Part shown: piece by piece, positions 53,583-64,000 of the stretch | Numbering within the stretch: position 1 is the stretch's first letter | Layout of the letters: every line of letters begins with the position of its first letter | NCBI RefSeq assembly: GCF_042100115.1 | Contig: NC_091272.1 | Location: forward strand, 4,278,001 to 4,342,000 | Source of the DNA: Alternaria dauci | Taxonomy: Eukaryota > Ascomycota > Dothideomycetes > Pleosporales > Pleosporaceae | DNA length: 64,000 nucleotides | Direction: 5' to 3' | Notes under the pieces: model-generated | Told to the model about the DNA's origin: nothing | Databases searched by the model: none | Seen by the model: the letters and a program-made list of their open reading frames with translations, nothing else | Translations under genes and position numbers: made by a program

Positions 53583-54869
53583 ATGGACAATGACCGCCGG
53601 CCACGGCATCCTCCCTCAGGTTACGCAAGCCAGCAAGGCACGCTCCTTCCACCACAGGCGTCGTATCCAGTGGTAAGCGCACCCGATCGCTTCAGGCAGC
53701 CGCCCTTGACAGCGCCTGCCCCACCTACCTCCGTCCCCTCTTCCGGAAGTCGCGCCAGCTCTCAGGGTTACGGTTACGCTTACGGTGAAGGTGCACAGTT
53801 TGGCTCATCGATTCAACCATCCCCCGTAGCCTATCCCGCCCAGGACTATGCCGCCGACCAGCAACAGCAGGCCCAGCGTGCACCCCAGCAGTACTCGCCC
53901 TACGGCCAGAACATCATGTACAGCGTGCCTGGCGCCCAGGCTTCGGCGCAAGCCTCGTCGCAGTATGAGCCTGTGGAACAGTACCAGCAGAATAGGGACT
54001 CGGCTATACAGGTCTTGAGCACCGGCTTTGGCGTGGCACAACCGCAATACTATGAGAGTGGGCCCACGAGCGCACCTGCCTCTGCCATCGCGGCGCAAAA
54101 CGTCCCTTCACAGTATCCTTCACTAGCTTATTCAGCACCGCAAGCCCAGGTTGGACGGGAAGCACTGGCACCCGCCTACTCTGCTGCTGGCATGACAGAC
54201 CCCCATCAGGCGCCCTCCCAAGGGGCCTACTCGCAAGGCAACTACAGCGAGCCCCAGCCAAACAGTGGCAATGAGTACGACGACTTCTACAGAAACTACC
54301 AGAACGAGCTCAAGAAGACGTTTGAGCATGTGCGTGACGGCCGCCTCAGCGAAGCTGGCACACTGCTCTTTAGAATGTCCGACTGGCTATTGCACTGGGC
54401 CGAGACGCTGGGTAAGTCTTCCGGTGCGCACAATATCGAGCGAGCAGCTGAGTTGACCGCAGCAGGCCTAGTACGCGACGACGAAACCTACTACCAGCAG
54501 CGTCTGCAGTTGTGGGAAGAATTCAACACCTGCTGGCTTGCCACACTGCAAAAGCAGAAGACCATGACGCAGGAAATGACGACGACGGGCCAGCGACCAC
54601 AACCGCCAAAGTCGCTGATCGACTATGAGTTTCTCGAGAAGATGGGCACCCAACTCGTCAAGAACTGTGACGCCATGGAGAAGCACGGTCTTGTCGACTA
54701 CCAGATGGGTGTATGGGAAGAGGAAATCGTAGCGAGTCAGTATCACATGGCGTCTGTTCCCCAAACACCTTGCTAATGTTGCGCAGTGTTGACCTCCTGC
54801 ATGGATCTCCTCGAAGAAGTGGGCGCTGGTCCTGCACAACGACCTACGTCTACCGCGCGCCGGCGGTGA
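53583..54869 (+). CDS. Gln/Pro/Tyr-rich protein with conserved helical C-terminal domain
   Basis: Three exons (53583-54411, 54466-54735, 54787-54869) encode 393 residues. The start is the first ATG in frame (MDNDRRPRHPPSGYASQQGT). Residues 1-235 are low-complexity, rich in Gln, Ala, Ser, Pro and Tyr, with repeated YG, AQA and SQY words, and are likely disordered. The C-terminal 150 residues are a helical domain: DDFYRNYQNELKKTFEHVRD, EAGTLLFRMSDWLLHWAETL, LVRDDETYYQQRLQLWEEFN, and then EKHGLVDYQMGVWEEEIVA. The first intron is 54 bases, a multiple of three with no stop, so retention would add 18 residues (see findings). I recall similar uncharacterised proteins in other Pezizomycotina. Function is unknown; the domain looks like a protein-protein scaffold. 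Confidence 0.8.
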
Positions 54870-57800
54870 TCTTAGCAATCTCAAGTTACGGTGATTTGCC
54901 TCATGGTGTATCACAGTGCCACTCCCGAGCGCCATCGATGTGGCGCATTGACACTCACCTCGAGAGCCTTGCTACACGTCGTCCACGCACACGCTTACGC
55001 CCGCACCGTGCGCTCACTAGAGCGCAGTCATCCCGACAAGAATTGCTTCTTTTTGTAAATATATCGTTCACGGGGCGTCTTCTTATATTGGTTTCTTTTG
55101 GCAGTCATGGAGAGGGTCAAGGTATCAGCCGCTTGCTGTGGAAGTCAATCTGCATCGGTTTTCCTTATGTCAAACACTTGCATCCACGGTTCTCTCCTAC
55201 CTGTTGAGCATTTCTGCTTCGATTCATGTTGTTACATTTCTTTTGTAGCCTGTTTTGACTTTGCTGGTTCTTTCTGTCATACCCGCATTCGGAAAAAAGC
55301 GGGGAGATCTTATGGTATGAACGCAATGGCACGCATGGTTCATGTTCACGACATGGATGGATGCATCTACGAGCATTTTGACATGCTTGCTTTCGCTGTT
55401 GGGTTTTGGTGCAGGAAAAGATGATCCGGCGCGGGCGCTTGGGTATTTCCATGGGGTATATGATTACGCACGTGTTAATGAGGTGGAACACAATCGATAG
55501 AGCCGAGACGAATGCATGTGGATACACCGGATTACCCTTGCGCCCTCGCAGCTTCCGGTGAAAAACCCAACGAAGGAACTAGAAACCTCGATCAAACCAA
55601 GTATCTGTTCTCGGTATTGGGCGGCAACGAGATAGTTCTGTGAGGCCTGAGAGGGTAGGGCGCGAACGCCAGCTGGCATGCGTGGTCGGGTTCCTGGGCG
55701 TGCTGCATCGACGTGGTTGGGCAGCAACTGTAGCATGGGATTGGATTTGTACTAGAATTGCATGCTTCATTGCAATCATCCTTGTACCCGGGGTAAACTG
55801 AAGTGATGTTCTGGAGGATCAGGCGTTGTTCGGTCGCTCTTCCAAGGTTCAATGGTGCCTCCCTTGTCATGCTTGTCAGCAGGGATATTCGTTCCTTCTC
55901 GCCTCACGATACCGATCTCGACTCCACCCGCAGACGCCATCGCAGCCTCGTACATTGACAGATGCGAAGATCCGCCGCGGCTGATTGCCATTGGACGCCT
56001 TGGACCGACAAAGTGAAAGACGACCATGTGCGGCGACTTGGCGACGTGGTGTCCGCGCCTCATGCAAGGCTCCAGGCTGTCAAAAGCAAGATCTGACCTG
56101 GAGCTACGGGAACAGAAAACCGGATCGACAGGCGCCACAATCACCGCTAACAAGCGAGTCTAGCTGATCACATCTTATCACAAGGACATTAAGACCTTGC
56201 TGCGCATCATGGCGCCCGGCTATTGACCATTGACGCCGATCATACAATACCGGAATATAGTTGCCATATCTCCCATACTCGACGCTAGCCCCACTTGTCC
56301 AATGGTGCTCACAGTTTCACAAATCATCTTCAAACAAGCCCGTCCGCTCGCCTTACAACCAAGCAATGTAGAGTACGCAGTGGCTAACATCGTGTGTAGC
56401 GCTGCCGCAGCACTGCCCCACTTACTTCGATTCTCTGCCCCAGCAATGTCGATATGCCCTAGTATCATGCGGATGCTGTTCCTAGGGTACGCACCTGCTT
56501 TCGCGATAAGCTGAAGTCATCACTTTCGCAATGTTTAGCCACTGGAACGCCTTGATCCAGCAACCAGATCACCACCAATGAATGCGCAGCCGAGGACCCT
56601 AATAGCGGGAGACGACCGGCTCGTCTCCCTGGTTCTGGGAGCACATCAGCTCCTCCATCGTACATGAACGCCGAAGTAGCAGCGAGGGTGGCTACATTGG
56701 GCGCCTTCGATTCTGCAGCCACCACTGACATCTCGCGATGCGGCTTTTTGCACAGGCCTGCACAACTCCGCGCAAGTATGAAACGCTATTTTTTTCTACG
56801 TGCGCGACAGAAGCAGAACGCGATTGGCCGAGCGTATGAGGCTGCGCATCACACGTACTGCAAGTGCACAGTCATTCATTCAGGCTGCACATCCCTTTTT
56901 TGTCGAAATAGACTTGTGCTTGTCTGGCTCGTGATTTCAACATAACGGCGCTATGAAACCCGAGACATGCACACCCCGACGGCTTCTCGAGCATATGGCT
57001 ACGCAAGGGATGGTGGGACCCTGCACTATCGTGGCCTATCAACGCCATCAACCCATTCAGGAAATGCCACCTCACACTTGCTCAGCACACTGGTAACCAA
57101 CCCGCACTCCTGTCATGCTGCGCATGATTAGTACGGAAGCAATGATTGCTTCGATTGAATGACACTGTTCTACTTTGGCTCCCCTGTCCGACCTTCACAT
57201 CAGTCGCCAAACAACTAAGTGAATTTTGAGGAACAATAATACCATGCTTGTATTCCATACACTATACGCACAAAAGATAGCGAATATGCGATCGACGGTC
57301 AGCTACAAAGTGGCATGCGCCTCTGGCGGTCCAGGTTCGTAAATTACCAGCTCCAACATATGGGCGTGGCAGCCACCATGCACATAGCCTAGCTGTCGTG
57401 GTACCCAATGCTGCAGGGTAGACCAGGCGTGCGTCGGGAGATTACATGTCGTACCCGTGTAGCCACATTACGGCATTTGCAAAGGCTTTTTTGTTGTCGG
57501 CAACGAGATGCTTCCGTCACAGTTACACGGTCCGTGTTCACGACGCGCGTCAACCGTAGAGCTCCAAGGCATTGAGAAGCATCTGTTTTGCCTTGAAGAT
57601 GGCAACAAACAGTCAAGTATATTGTTAGAAGCGTGGGTTACTTCTAGTGCTCGCTACTATGTGACTTGACAAACTCTTCGGAACGCTCTAGCAGCCAGCG
57701 CATATGCTTTCAGAAACTTGGTCCTGTCACATCGTGCGCTTGTCCACCTTGTACACTGTCGCGCTTATGTAGGTAAATATATACATCAATTCGCACACTT

Positions 57801-58913
57801 CTTCTTTTCTCTTCTCAACACAATTCCGACTGTTCGTCTGTCCATATTGTGCTCGACGTGGTTTGGCGAGATCTCTGTTATTTCCGAAAGGAATAAACAT
57901 TTTTGTCCGTCTATGATATGTTAAAGATTGCTCTGCAGCTCACAGAGGTGCTGTTTCGCAGTATGAACCTGGGAAATCTGGTTTGGCTTTCACCTGATGT
58001 GACAAGACGCTATCATCGTGAAGTCGTGTACAAACACCACAACAGGAGCGCGAGATGACACGGTTTGACTTCAATACTCGCCAGAAGAAATCTGTGGCTT
58101 AGCATATTTATGAGCTCATTGACAGCGAGAGTTAGAGAAGGCACACGTTCCCTATCTTGTGGTCTCGAAAGCTTTGGTTATCGCTGGTATGTGGCTTCGC
58201 CATTCTCTTCGTATGCTCGCACAAAGTTGAAGTTGTTGGTTTCAATTCGTGGTCGCAGTCGTGCTGCTTATTGCTGGCAATTATGCAGACTGTCGGAATA
58301 CAGTATGTTAGTCTATATGTTGGAAGCCGAAAGACAGAAAAAGGAGATAGAGAAGGATAGAATGACACAGATTCACAAATCGTATACGGGTGGAGACAAA
58401 AGAACCAGCGAAGGTGAATGTATTTCGAGATTCTGTAAAGTATGACTTGTTTATGTCACGGAAGTGGTCTCAGACCATGCAGTCGGCTCCAAATTCCCAA
58501 CAGAACATATAGCAGATCGCTATATGCTTCATGCATTGCCGCATCAAATGCAATAATCCTGCTTCCCATAGACTGTACCTTGCAAAATTCTTGACTTCGT
58601 GTTCCCAAAATGTTTATATCCCTCATCGCACGACATCATTTGCGGGCATAGCCAGCACGTGCGTTGTGTATAGCCGAATGGCAGTGATGTCTCCTGAACT
58701 CTAAATGGATCCATTTTCTCAAACATCCTGGCTTCGGGTATGTGATGTTTGACGTGTGGTTGTCGCATTCTTCTATCCAAACCAGTGGTTCAGAACTTGG
58801 ACGTCTGATCCTTGACGAACGAATCCAATATGAGTGTTCGCCATCGACGAGAAGGTGTTTGACCGTGGCGGATGTTGCTCGTTCGAGTAGTGCTTTGTCG
58901 TCCGTTGCACCCC
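54870..58913. other. 4.0-kb gene-poor gap
   Basis: No convincing gene. Minus-strand frame 55776-56153 has an even, protein-like stretch (GGVEIGIVRREGTNIPADKH) but no start context or family. Frames at 56220-56945 and 58065-58445 look accidental. No repeats or transposon ends were found by eye. Confidence 0.4.
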
Positions 58914-59786
58914 TCAACTCCCATCAACCTCAAAAGCCCTCACGAACCACGCATGCCGTCCACTCCCTACAAGTCTCGCCGAGACCCGTGGCATGTCGTT
59001 CTCTTCAACACTCCTCTCTTCCTCAACCAATGGATCTGACCACTCAAGCCACGCTTTGTCTTTGAGACAAGCGCCCCATGCTAAGGCTTTGTCCGTGAAC
59101 ATTCCAATGCAAAAAGCGCTTTGTGGTGCTTCATGAAGCGCCAGAAAAACCACATTCTTGCTAACCTCCTTGCTAAGATCCTGCTGACTATCGAACCGGG
59201 CCACAGGCTGACTGTTAGGATGCGGGATATCCAGCCTCATGACCCCATTTTCAAACGTATGGCTCTTATCTCCCGGCACAACAGCCGTAACACCTGTGCT
59301 CTGCATGGTGTGCGAAACAATCTTGATGCGACCCGTCGGACTCAGGTACTCGCTTCCATCCAACAGCCCTTCTCTTGAAAACGAATACGCGCCATGTCGG
59401 AACGCACCGGCAGTCACGGTATTGATACTGGAATATACACCAAGAAACTGGCTTGGTTGTGTATTATACGGATAAGGGTCGTACTCCAGCGCGAAGAAAT
59501 TAGGCGGTGGCGTAATTGCACTCACAATGCTCGGCGGACCGCGCTTCTGCAACCTGTTGCGAGGTCGTTCTTGTCGTTCATGTAAGGACTCTACTTTAGG
59601 TGGTTTGTGTAGTTTGCCGTAGGTCTGAGGTTTGCGTTTAGGAATACTAGTGGAGCACATCATTGTGGGGTCGCCGGTTGAGCGTCTATGGGAGCTGCGA
59701 CGTCTCTTCGTCTCGACCCGTTCTTCGTATTTAACTTTGGCATAATTACATATTGCGCCCAACTCTCCCAGTTGAAAAGGGGCCAT
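58914..59786 (-). CDS. Hypothetical protein, 290 aa
   Basis: One exon. The N-terminus (MAPFQLGELGAICNYAKVKY) leads to a strongly basic, Ser/Pro-rich region (KRRRSSHRRSTGD, then KRKPQTYGKLHKPPKVE) likely to be disordered or nuclear. Residues 90-290 look folded: FFALEYDPYPYNTQPSQFLG, AGAFRHGAYSFSREGLLDGS, SGRHAWFVRAFEVDGS at the end, and a central TAVVPGDKSHTFENGV. Alternating hydrophobic residues suggest beta-strands. No family is recognised. The uninterrupted length, even composition and ordered-looking second half make a real gene likely. An upstream exon cannot be excluded. Confidence 0.68.
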   Translation of the reverse strand: MAPFQLGELGAICNYAKVKYEERVETKRRRSSHRRSTGDPTMMCSTSIPKRKPQTYGKLHKPPKVESLHERQERPRNRLQKRGPPSIVSAITPPPNFFALEYDPYPYNTQPSQFLGVYSSINTVTAGAFRHGAYSFSREGLLDGSEYLSPTGRIKIVSHTMQSTGVTAVVPGDKSHTFENGVMRLDIPHPNSQPVARFDSQQDLSKEVSKNVVFLALHEAPQSAFCIGMFTDKALAWGACLKDKAWLEWSDPLVEEERSVEENDMPRVSARLVGSGRHAWFVRAFEVDGS

Positions 59787-60398
59787 TGCGGCGATTACTG
59801 TTGTTAATGCCGTGTTAGCCGGTCTCCGGCAAAGCGAGTGATGCGAGGAGATCCGGCCGAGGGAAAGAAAGAACGTCGGAAAGGAGGTTTGACGGGCAAA
59901 GATAAAAGTATAGATTTTGTGATGATTACTGCAGCATGCTGGCTTTGCTCCGCAATGGCACGTTTCACCTTACGACGAAGGGGTTAGACGTGCAGCCGTT
60001 GTCGCCGGGAGGGACGTTTTATTGGTACGATATGCGTCATCCAGAGTGACGCAGCCAGACACAGCCACGTACGCTAGCCGTATGCGGTTGTATCGATAAA
60101 TCCTTCATCGGTCCCAAACTTGACTGCCTGATCAACATCATGATCAGCGTCTGGACTCCTGACGGACGACATATCTACGTTACGACTAACAATTAGATGC
60201 GATTTCTATTGAGCTGGAAACTTAGTCGAGCTTCTACAATGGCGGCCACAAGTGAGCAACACAATGGATCAAAATTACAGGCTTATCGTCGATTCGTTTA
60301 CTCTCTGACACGATTTTCGGGCTAAAGACGTTGAACCGTGTGCACATCATCATCCTAATCTCGCGATAACAACTTTTGGCTTCATCGCCTCAACCACT
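59787..60398. other. Intergenic
   Basis: 0.6 kb between two minus-strand genes: promoter of the 290-residue orphan and 3' flank of the epoxide hydrolase. No gene or element identified. Confidence 0.45.
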
Positions 60399-61648
60399 TC
60401 ATCTCCAAGCAAGCTTGACCCACTCCTCGACGTCCGCCCAAAGCGTCTCGGGCCTCTCCAACGCCGCAAAGTGCCCACCGGCCTCGTGCGCCCTGAAAAA
60501 GACAATCTTTGCTGTCTTCTCGGCCCAAGCTTTTGGGACAGGCGACAATTCATAAGGAAACCAGCTGTACCCCGTGGGCTTGTCCACATACTTTATTTCT
60601 TTGGCCTCCCTGTATGTGTAAATTGATGTAGGGTAGCAACCGGTAAGCCAGTAGAGGGTGATATCGGACAAGATGGTATTGAGTGAAGGTGTAGTGGAAG
60701 GATCAGACCACGCGAGGAACTTCTCGCCAATCCATGCCAATTGTGCAATGGGTGAACTGGAAAGTACAAGACCGATGGTAGAGGGTTTAGTGCCGTGTTC
60801 GATTGCATAACCACGGCCCACTTCCATGAATTCGGTCATCCTCTGGATACCTTTCTTCTCCGCTTCACTGATATTGTCTTCCGGCGAAGAGTAAGATCGA
60901 ATGTCCTTGGTGTGCATGAAGTTGAGATGCATGCCCTTGCATTCAATATATGTGGCTGCTATCTCTCGCGAAACGAGACTGCCAATATCACCGCCCTGGA
61001 CGAGGTATCCTGATGGCCCGAATCCAAGGGACAGAAGAAGCTTGTGCATGATGCGGGAAGTGTCTGCAACTTTCCAGTCCTTTTGTAGAGGAGGGTCTGA
61101 TGACAAACCGAAGCCAGGCAGAGACGGCGCAATGATGTGGTAAGGGAGGGTATCTGGCGTGTACTTGTCGCGTAGGAGGTCCATAAGAGGCAGAAACTCT
61201 AGAAATGAACCTGGCCAGCCATGAAAAAACGCGATAGGGATGGCATCTGATTTGTTCGAGAATAATGCCACAAAATGGACGTCGTAGCTGCCGCCATCAT
61301 CATCCTTGATAGTGGTCTTGAAGTTGGGGAAAGAGTTGATCCGGTCCTCTTCCTTCCGCCTATAGCATCTTAGTACAATGCCCTCTTTCGGATCCTTGCA
61401 AAGGAAACATACCAGTCGAACTTCTCAACCCATTCCTTCTTTGTGTCAATGATCCACTGCCGGCTAACTCCAAACTCGCCATGGCTACCCTCATTTTGCT
61501 TGTTCTCGTACGTCTCTTTCGCGACTGGACTCAATTTAAGTAGAGTCTTGAAATCCTGGAGCTTCTGTTCTTCGACGTGCAAGTCGAAGGGTGTGGGTTG
61601 CTGTTGCGCACCAGCTGGTGTGGTGCTGAAGGACTTGGTTGACGTCAT
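60399..61648 (-). CDS. Epoxide hydrolase (EHN + alpha/beta-hydrolase)
   Basis: Two exons (61648-61413, 61359-60399; intron GTATGT..GCTATAG) encode 398 residues, standard for microsomal-type epoxide hydrolases. The epoxide hydrolase N-terminal domain starts near PTPFDLHVEEQKLQDFKTLL. The catalytic domain has the oxyanion motif FFHGWPGSFLEFLPLM, the nucleophilic Asp in VQGGDIGSLVSRE, the lid Tyr candidates in YWLTGCYPTSIYTY, and the final His in HEAGGHFAALE. The enzyme adds water to epoxides, giving diols, in detoxification or lipid/secondary metabolism; its substrate is unknown. An in-frame ATG at 61816 would add 56 residues resembling an organelle presequence (KPASICKLTGCSFNITTRYN), so a longer targeted form is possible. 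Confidence 0.93.
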
Positions 61649-62190
61649 TTTTGCTATGTCTCTGGCGCTAGCAAGAATCGTGGTTGTAGGCTTCAGGAAG
61701 GTATCCGATAATCGTCTATCAGCGATAGCTGTAACAGTAGAATTATATCTCGTTGTGATGTTGAAGCTGCAACCGGTGAGCTTACAAATGCTTGCTGGCT
61801 TACGTACATTATACATGCGCGAAGTCTGTCATAGGCAATCACCATTTAACCGCTTATGGAATATGATCTGCAGATTTGTGTCATGATGCGTCCTCTCATA
61901 GGCCACAGCGCATGCACATGTCAATCGGAGCATTACAAATGCACACCTGTCAGGACGTACACGCGTGTAGTGCTGCGAATTAGAGGAATCGCCAGACACT
62001 TTCGCGTCGCAACACAAGTTGGGGAACCTGCCTTGGAATGCGTGAACTTCGAATTACCCGCGTCCATTCTATAACGCATAGCTGTACCGCTAATACAAAT
62101 CGACAGAACTCTTCCTATAATATTTTGATCAGTCTTGCATATTCGGGCAATAGAGTAAACAGAAAACTTATTTTGAATTGGAAAGGAACC
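61649..62190. other. Intergenic
   Basis: Holds the optional N-terminal extension of the epoxide hydrolase (to 61816), its promoter, and the 3' flank of the GH76 gene, which is AT-rich near 62090-62190. No other gene seen. Confidence 0.45.
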
Positions 62191-63727
62191 TTACTCGCTC
62201 ATAATAAGCCAGCCACCTCCACCCACGAACACGGCAAATACTAATATAGTAAGAATTGCGGCACCTGCCCTGTCGCCCGTCGTGAGAGCGTCATGTTCAA
62301 TCCGCACATTTCCTCCGTCGCTACCCGCAGTAGGATCGTTCTCACTGATTCCACCCGTGTCCAGTCCCACAGGCCCAGAGACTTGATCAACAAGTAAGTT
62401 CTGCATAACTTCCAATGCAGACATCTGCTCTCCAACGCCTACTTCTCCATCGTTCACACCGCCTTGCCACCACCGGAGGCCGCATCCACCTTTTCCGGGA
62501 CCGCATTGTTTGGCGGCGGCTACAGCGGAGGTACGGAGTTTCGGCATGATTGAGTCGCGGGTCCAGGGTGCGGTCAGCATCGTGTAGCCCATCCAACGGC
62601 TGAGGTAGGCCTTGAAGGAACGTTGGTCGTGATCACATAGTCCGTTGCGTTCGCACGCCATTTCAATCATGACGTCTGGGGCACCTTCGGCGTTGAAGAA
62701 GACGCCTGTTCCATTGATGATGCCACCTAGGCGCTCTCGCCACCTGCCTGCTGCTTCCTATTCCGCGTTAGATATGCATGTTTGCTTCGAGATGTCAAGT
62801 GAGGCTTACAGTATCACCATTCGTTTCTGACATGTTCCATAGCGCCGCGACACCAGACATATGGATTCCAGCGTTGTAGGTCCACTGGATGTGGTTCTTT
62901 TCTGTGCAGTTCTGCCTCTCGCTGGTTCCATCTGTAGCAAGGAAATGTTAGATCAGTATATGCATCGCCTGAGGCTTTTGGGCGGGCGCTCTTACCGAAA
63001 AAGTGGTAATCTGGGCTGATGAGTCCAACAGTGTATTCCCAGTCCCATGCTCGCTCCGCCCACTCAACATATGTGGTGTTGCCAGTGTATCTTGCTAGCC
63101 TCGCTGCAATGTTGAAAAAGGCTCCGTTTGAAATTGTGTTTTTGTAGTCGAATCCATTGTTGAATCGGAAAATTTGCCAGTTGAGTCCACCACCGCATGT
63201 CTGGGTGTTCCAACGCGGTACCTGCGTGTTGAATACTGCAATGGCAAGTGACAACCACGACATCTCTCCCTCGACGTCTGGAAGCTTAGTCTCCGCTGCG
63301 GCCATGGCAGTCATGCCCCAGAAAGCTTGATCGTCATTCCCCAGTGTGCTGGTTTGGTTGTCCGGCATGAAGGCCTTGGGGTTTCCAATCTGATGCACCA
63401 TGGCCTGCCGTGTAATAGCATTATATGTGTCGTCGCCGGTGTAGTACCAGTAGTCGATGAAGGAATTAAACATGGCTCCGCATAGCCACCAGTAGTAGGG
63501 ATCTGGCAAGTTTCCGGGTACATCGCCTGGCCGGTCACCAGTGTACCATTCTCTTAGGCCCGCTGCTACAACTTTGGTAGCTTCCCGAATAGAGGCTGGC
63601 TACGTTAGTCAAGCTCGAAAACAGTCGCAGTGTGCCCACCTGGATCGTCAACATTAATCTCCAGCGCGGATGTGGTAATAGGCGACAGCAGGCCAACCGC
63701 CGCGAAAACAAGGTTCGAAGGTCTCAT
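62191..63727 (-). CDS. GPI-type GH76 protein, Dfg5/Dcw1-like
   Basis: Four exons (63727-63640, 63595-62996, 62931-62810, 62757-62191) encode 458 residues, the usual Dfg5/Dcw1 size. A signal peptide (MRPSNLVFAAVGLLSPITTS) is followed by the GH76 domain: YYWWLCGAMFNSFIDYWYYT, then GNDDQAFWGMTAMAAAETKL with the catalytic Asp pair, TCGGGLNWQIFRFNNGFDYK, and QWTYNAGIHMSGVAALWNM. The last exon has RWMGYTMLTAPWTRDSIMP and CGLRWWQGG, then a hydrophobic C-terminus (AAILTILVFAVFVGGGGWLI) that fits a GPI-attachment signal or a membrane anchor. Dfg5/Dcw1 proteins act on alpha-1,6-mannose in GPI glycans and help cross-link glycoproteins into the cell wall. The acceptor of intron 1 is chosen at CCAG to keep frame. 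Confidence 0.94.
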
Positions 63728-64000
63728 TGCGGAATCTCCGGGATATCAATAGAAAGCAAGGTGTTCAGAGCTCGGCATGCGTATGCAAACGAGGGTGCCT
63801 GAGGCACTACACAGCGAACGACGTAGTGGGGCCTGAGGTTGGTAGGTTGGTGGTGAAGGAGAGTGAGAGGTCCAGGAGAGCGACACTCTGGGGCTGCGAA
63901 TGGTGATGTTATGAAACCCCTTCCGCCAGCCAAGTAACGGCGCTGAGCCGCCGCAGTAGCTGGGCAACAGTGCAGTGCTTGGAAGTCATCCTTGCGCGCC

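Noticed and set aside
55776..56153. 125-codon minus-strand frame in the 4-kb gap
   Set aside because: Locally protein-like but no domain, no splice partners and no supporting context.
1..64000. Transposons, terminal inverted repeats, CRISPR arrays, rRNA genes or a secondary-metabolite cluster
   Set aside because: No transposase, reverse transcriptase, PKS/NRPS or repeat array was seen. The monooxygenase, MFS transporter and epoxide hydrolase are too far apart (11 to 57 kb) and separated by housekeeping genes to call a cluster.

Overview
The window is ordinary chromosomal DNA of a filamentous ascomycete. The evidence is eukaryotic gene structure throughout: short GT-AG introns of about 49-94 bases with CTAAC/CTGAC-like branch sites, genes on both strands without operons, and a fungal repertoire that includes a Dfg5-type GH76 enzyme, a GH12 endoglucanase, a class II cAMP phosphodiesterase, a Gal80-like protein, 2EXR/F-box-like proteins and a fungal PPR protein. 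Gene style and content fit Pezizomycotina, most likely Dothideomycetes (Pleosporales); the species cannot be fixed from sequence reading alone. I see no transposon, rRNA, tRNA, CRISPR or viral element.

Layout. 1-8.3 kb: 3' end of a PHD-finger gene, Gal80-like oxidoreductase-fold protein, MFS transporter, ubiquitin C-terminal hydrolase, cupin, and a membrane-anchored 2EXR/F-box-like protein. 9.6-20 kb: a doubtful small gene, secreted CHRD protein, secreted PhoD phosphatase, FAD monooxygenase, secreted GH12 glucanase, and a broken 2EXR/F-box-like gene. 20.6-30.2 kb: large Gln/His-rich F-box protein, intracellular histidine phosphatase, mitochondrial PPR protein. 33-45.5 kb: polyglutamine bZIP regulator, a 64-residue membrane protein, a 126-residue orphan, stand-alone cytochrome b561, a small integral membrane protein, class II cAMP phosphodiesterase. 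46.8-50.6 kb: eEF1B-gamma and mitochondrial ribosomal protein uS9m in divergent orientation, plus one doubtful ORF. 53.6-63.7 kb: a Gln/Pro-rich conserved-looking protein, an orphan 290-residue protein, a juxtaposed epoxide hydrolase and a GPI-type GH76 cell-wall protein. Two gene-poor gaps (about 3.8 and 4.0 kb) flank the Gln/Pro-rich gene, and a 3-kb gap lies upstream of the bZIP gene.

The genes do not form one pathway. Clear local relationships are the 242-bp divergent promoter shared by a cytosolic elongation factor and a mitochondrial ribosomal protein, and two related 2EXR/F-box-like genes, one intact and one inactivated. I found no convincing undescribed multi-gene system. The best leads are the broken gene at 18802-19825, the small spliced gene at 36118-36406, the micro-exons that split the histidine phosphatase active-site motif, a frame-preserving 54-base intron at 54412-54465, and orphan proteins without a recognised domain. 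Exon boundaries were placed by hand from reading frame, splice consensus and family similarity recalled from general knowledge; no database search was run.
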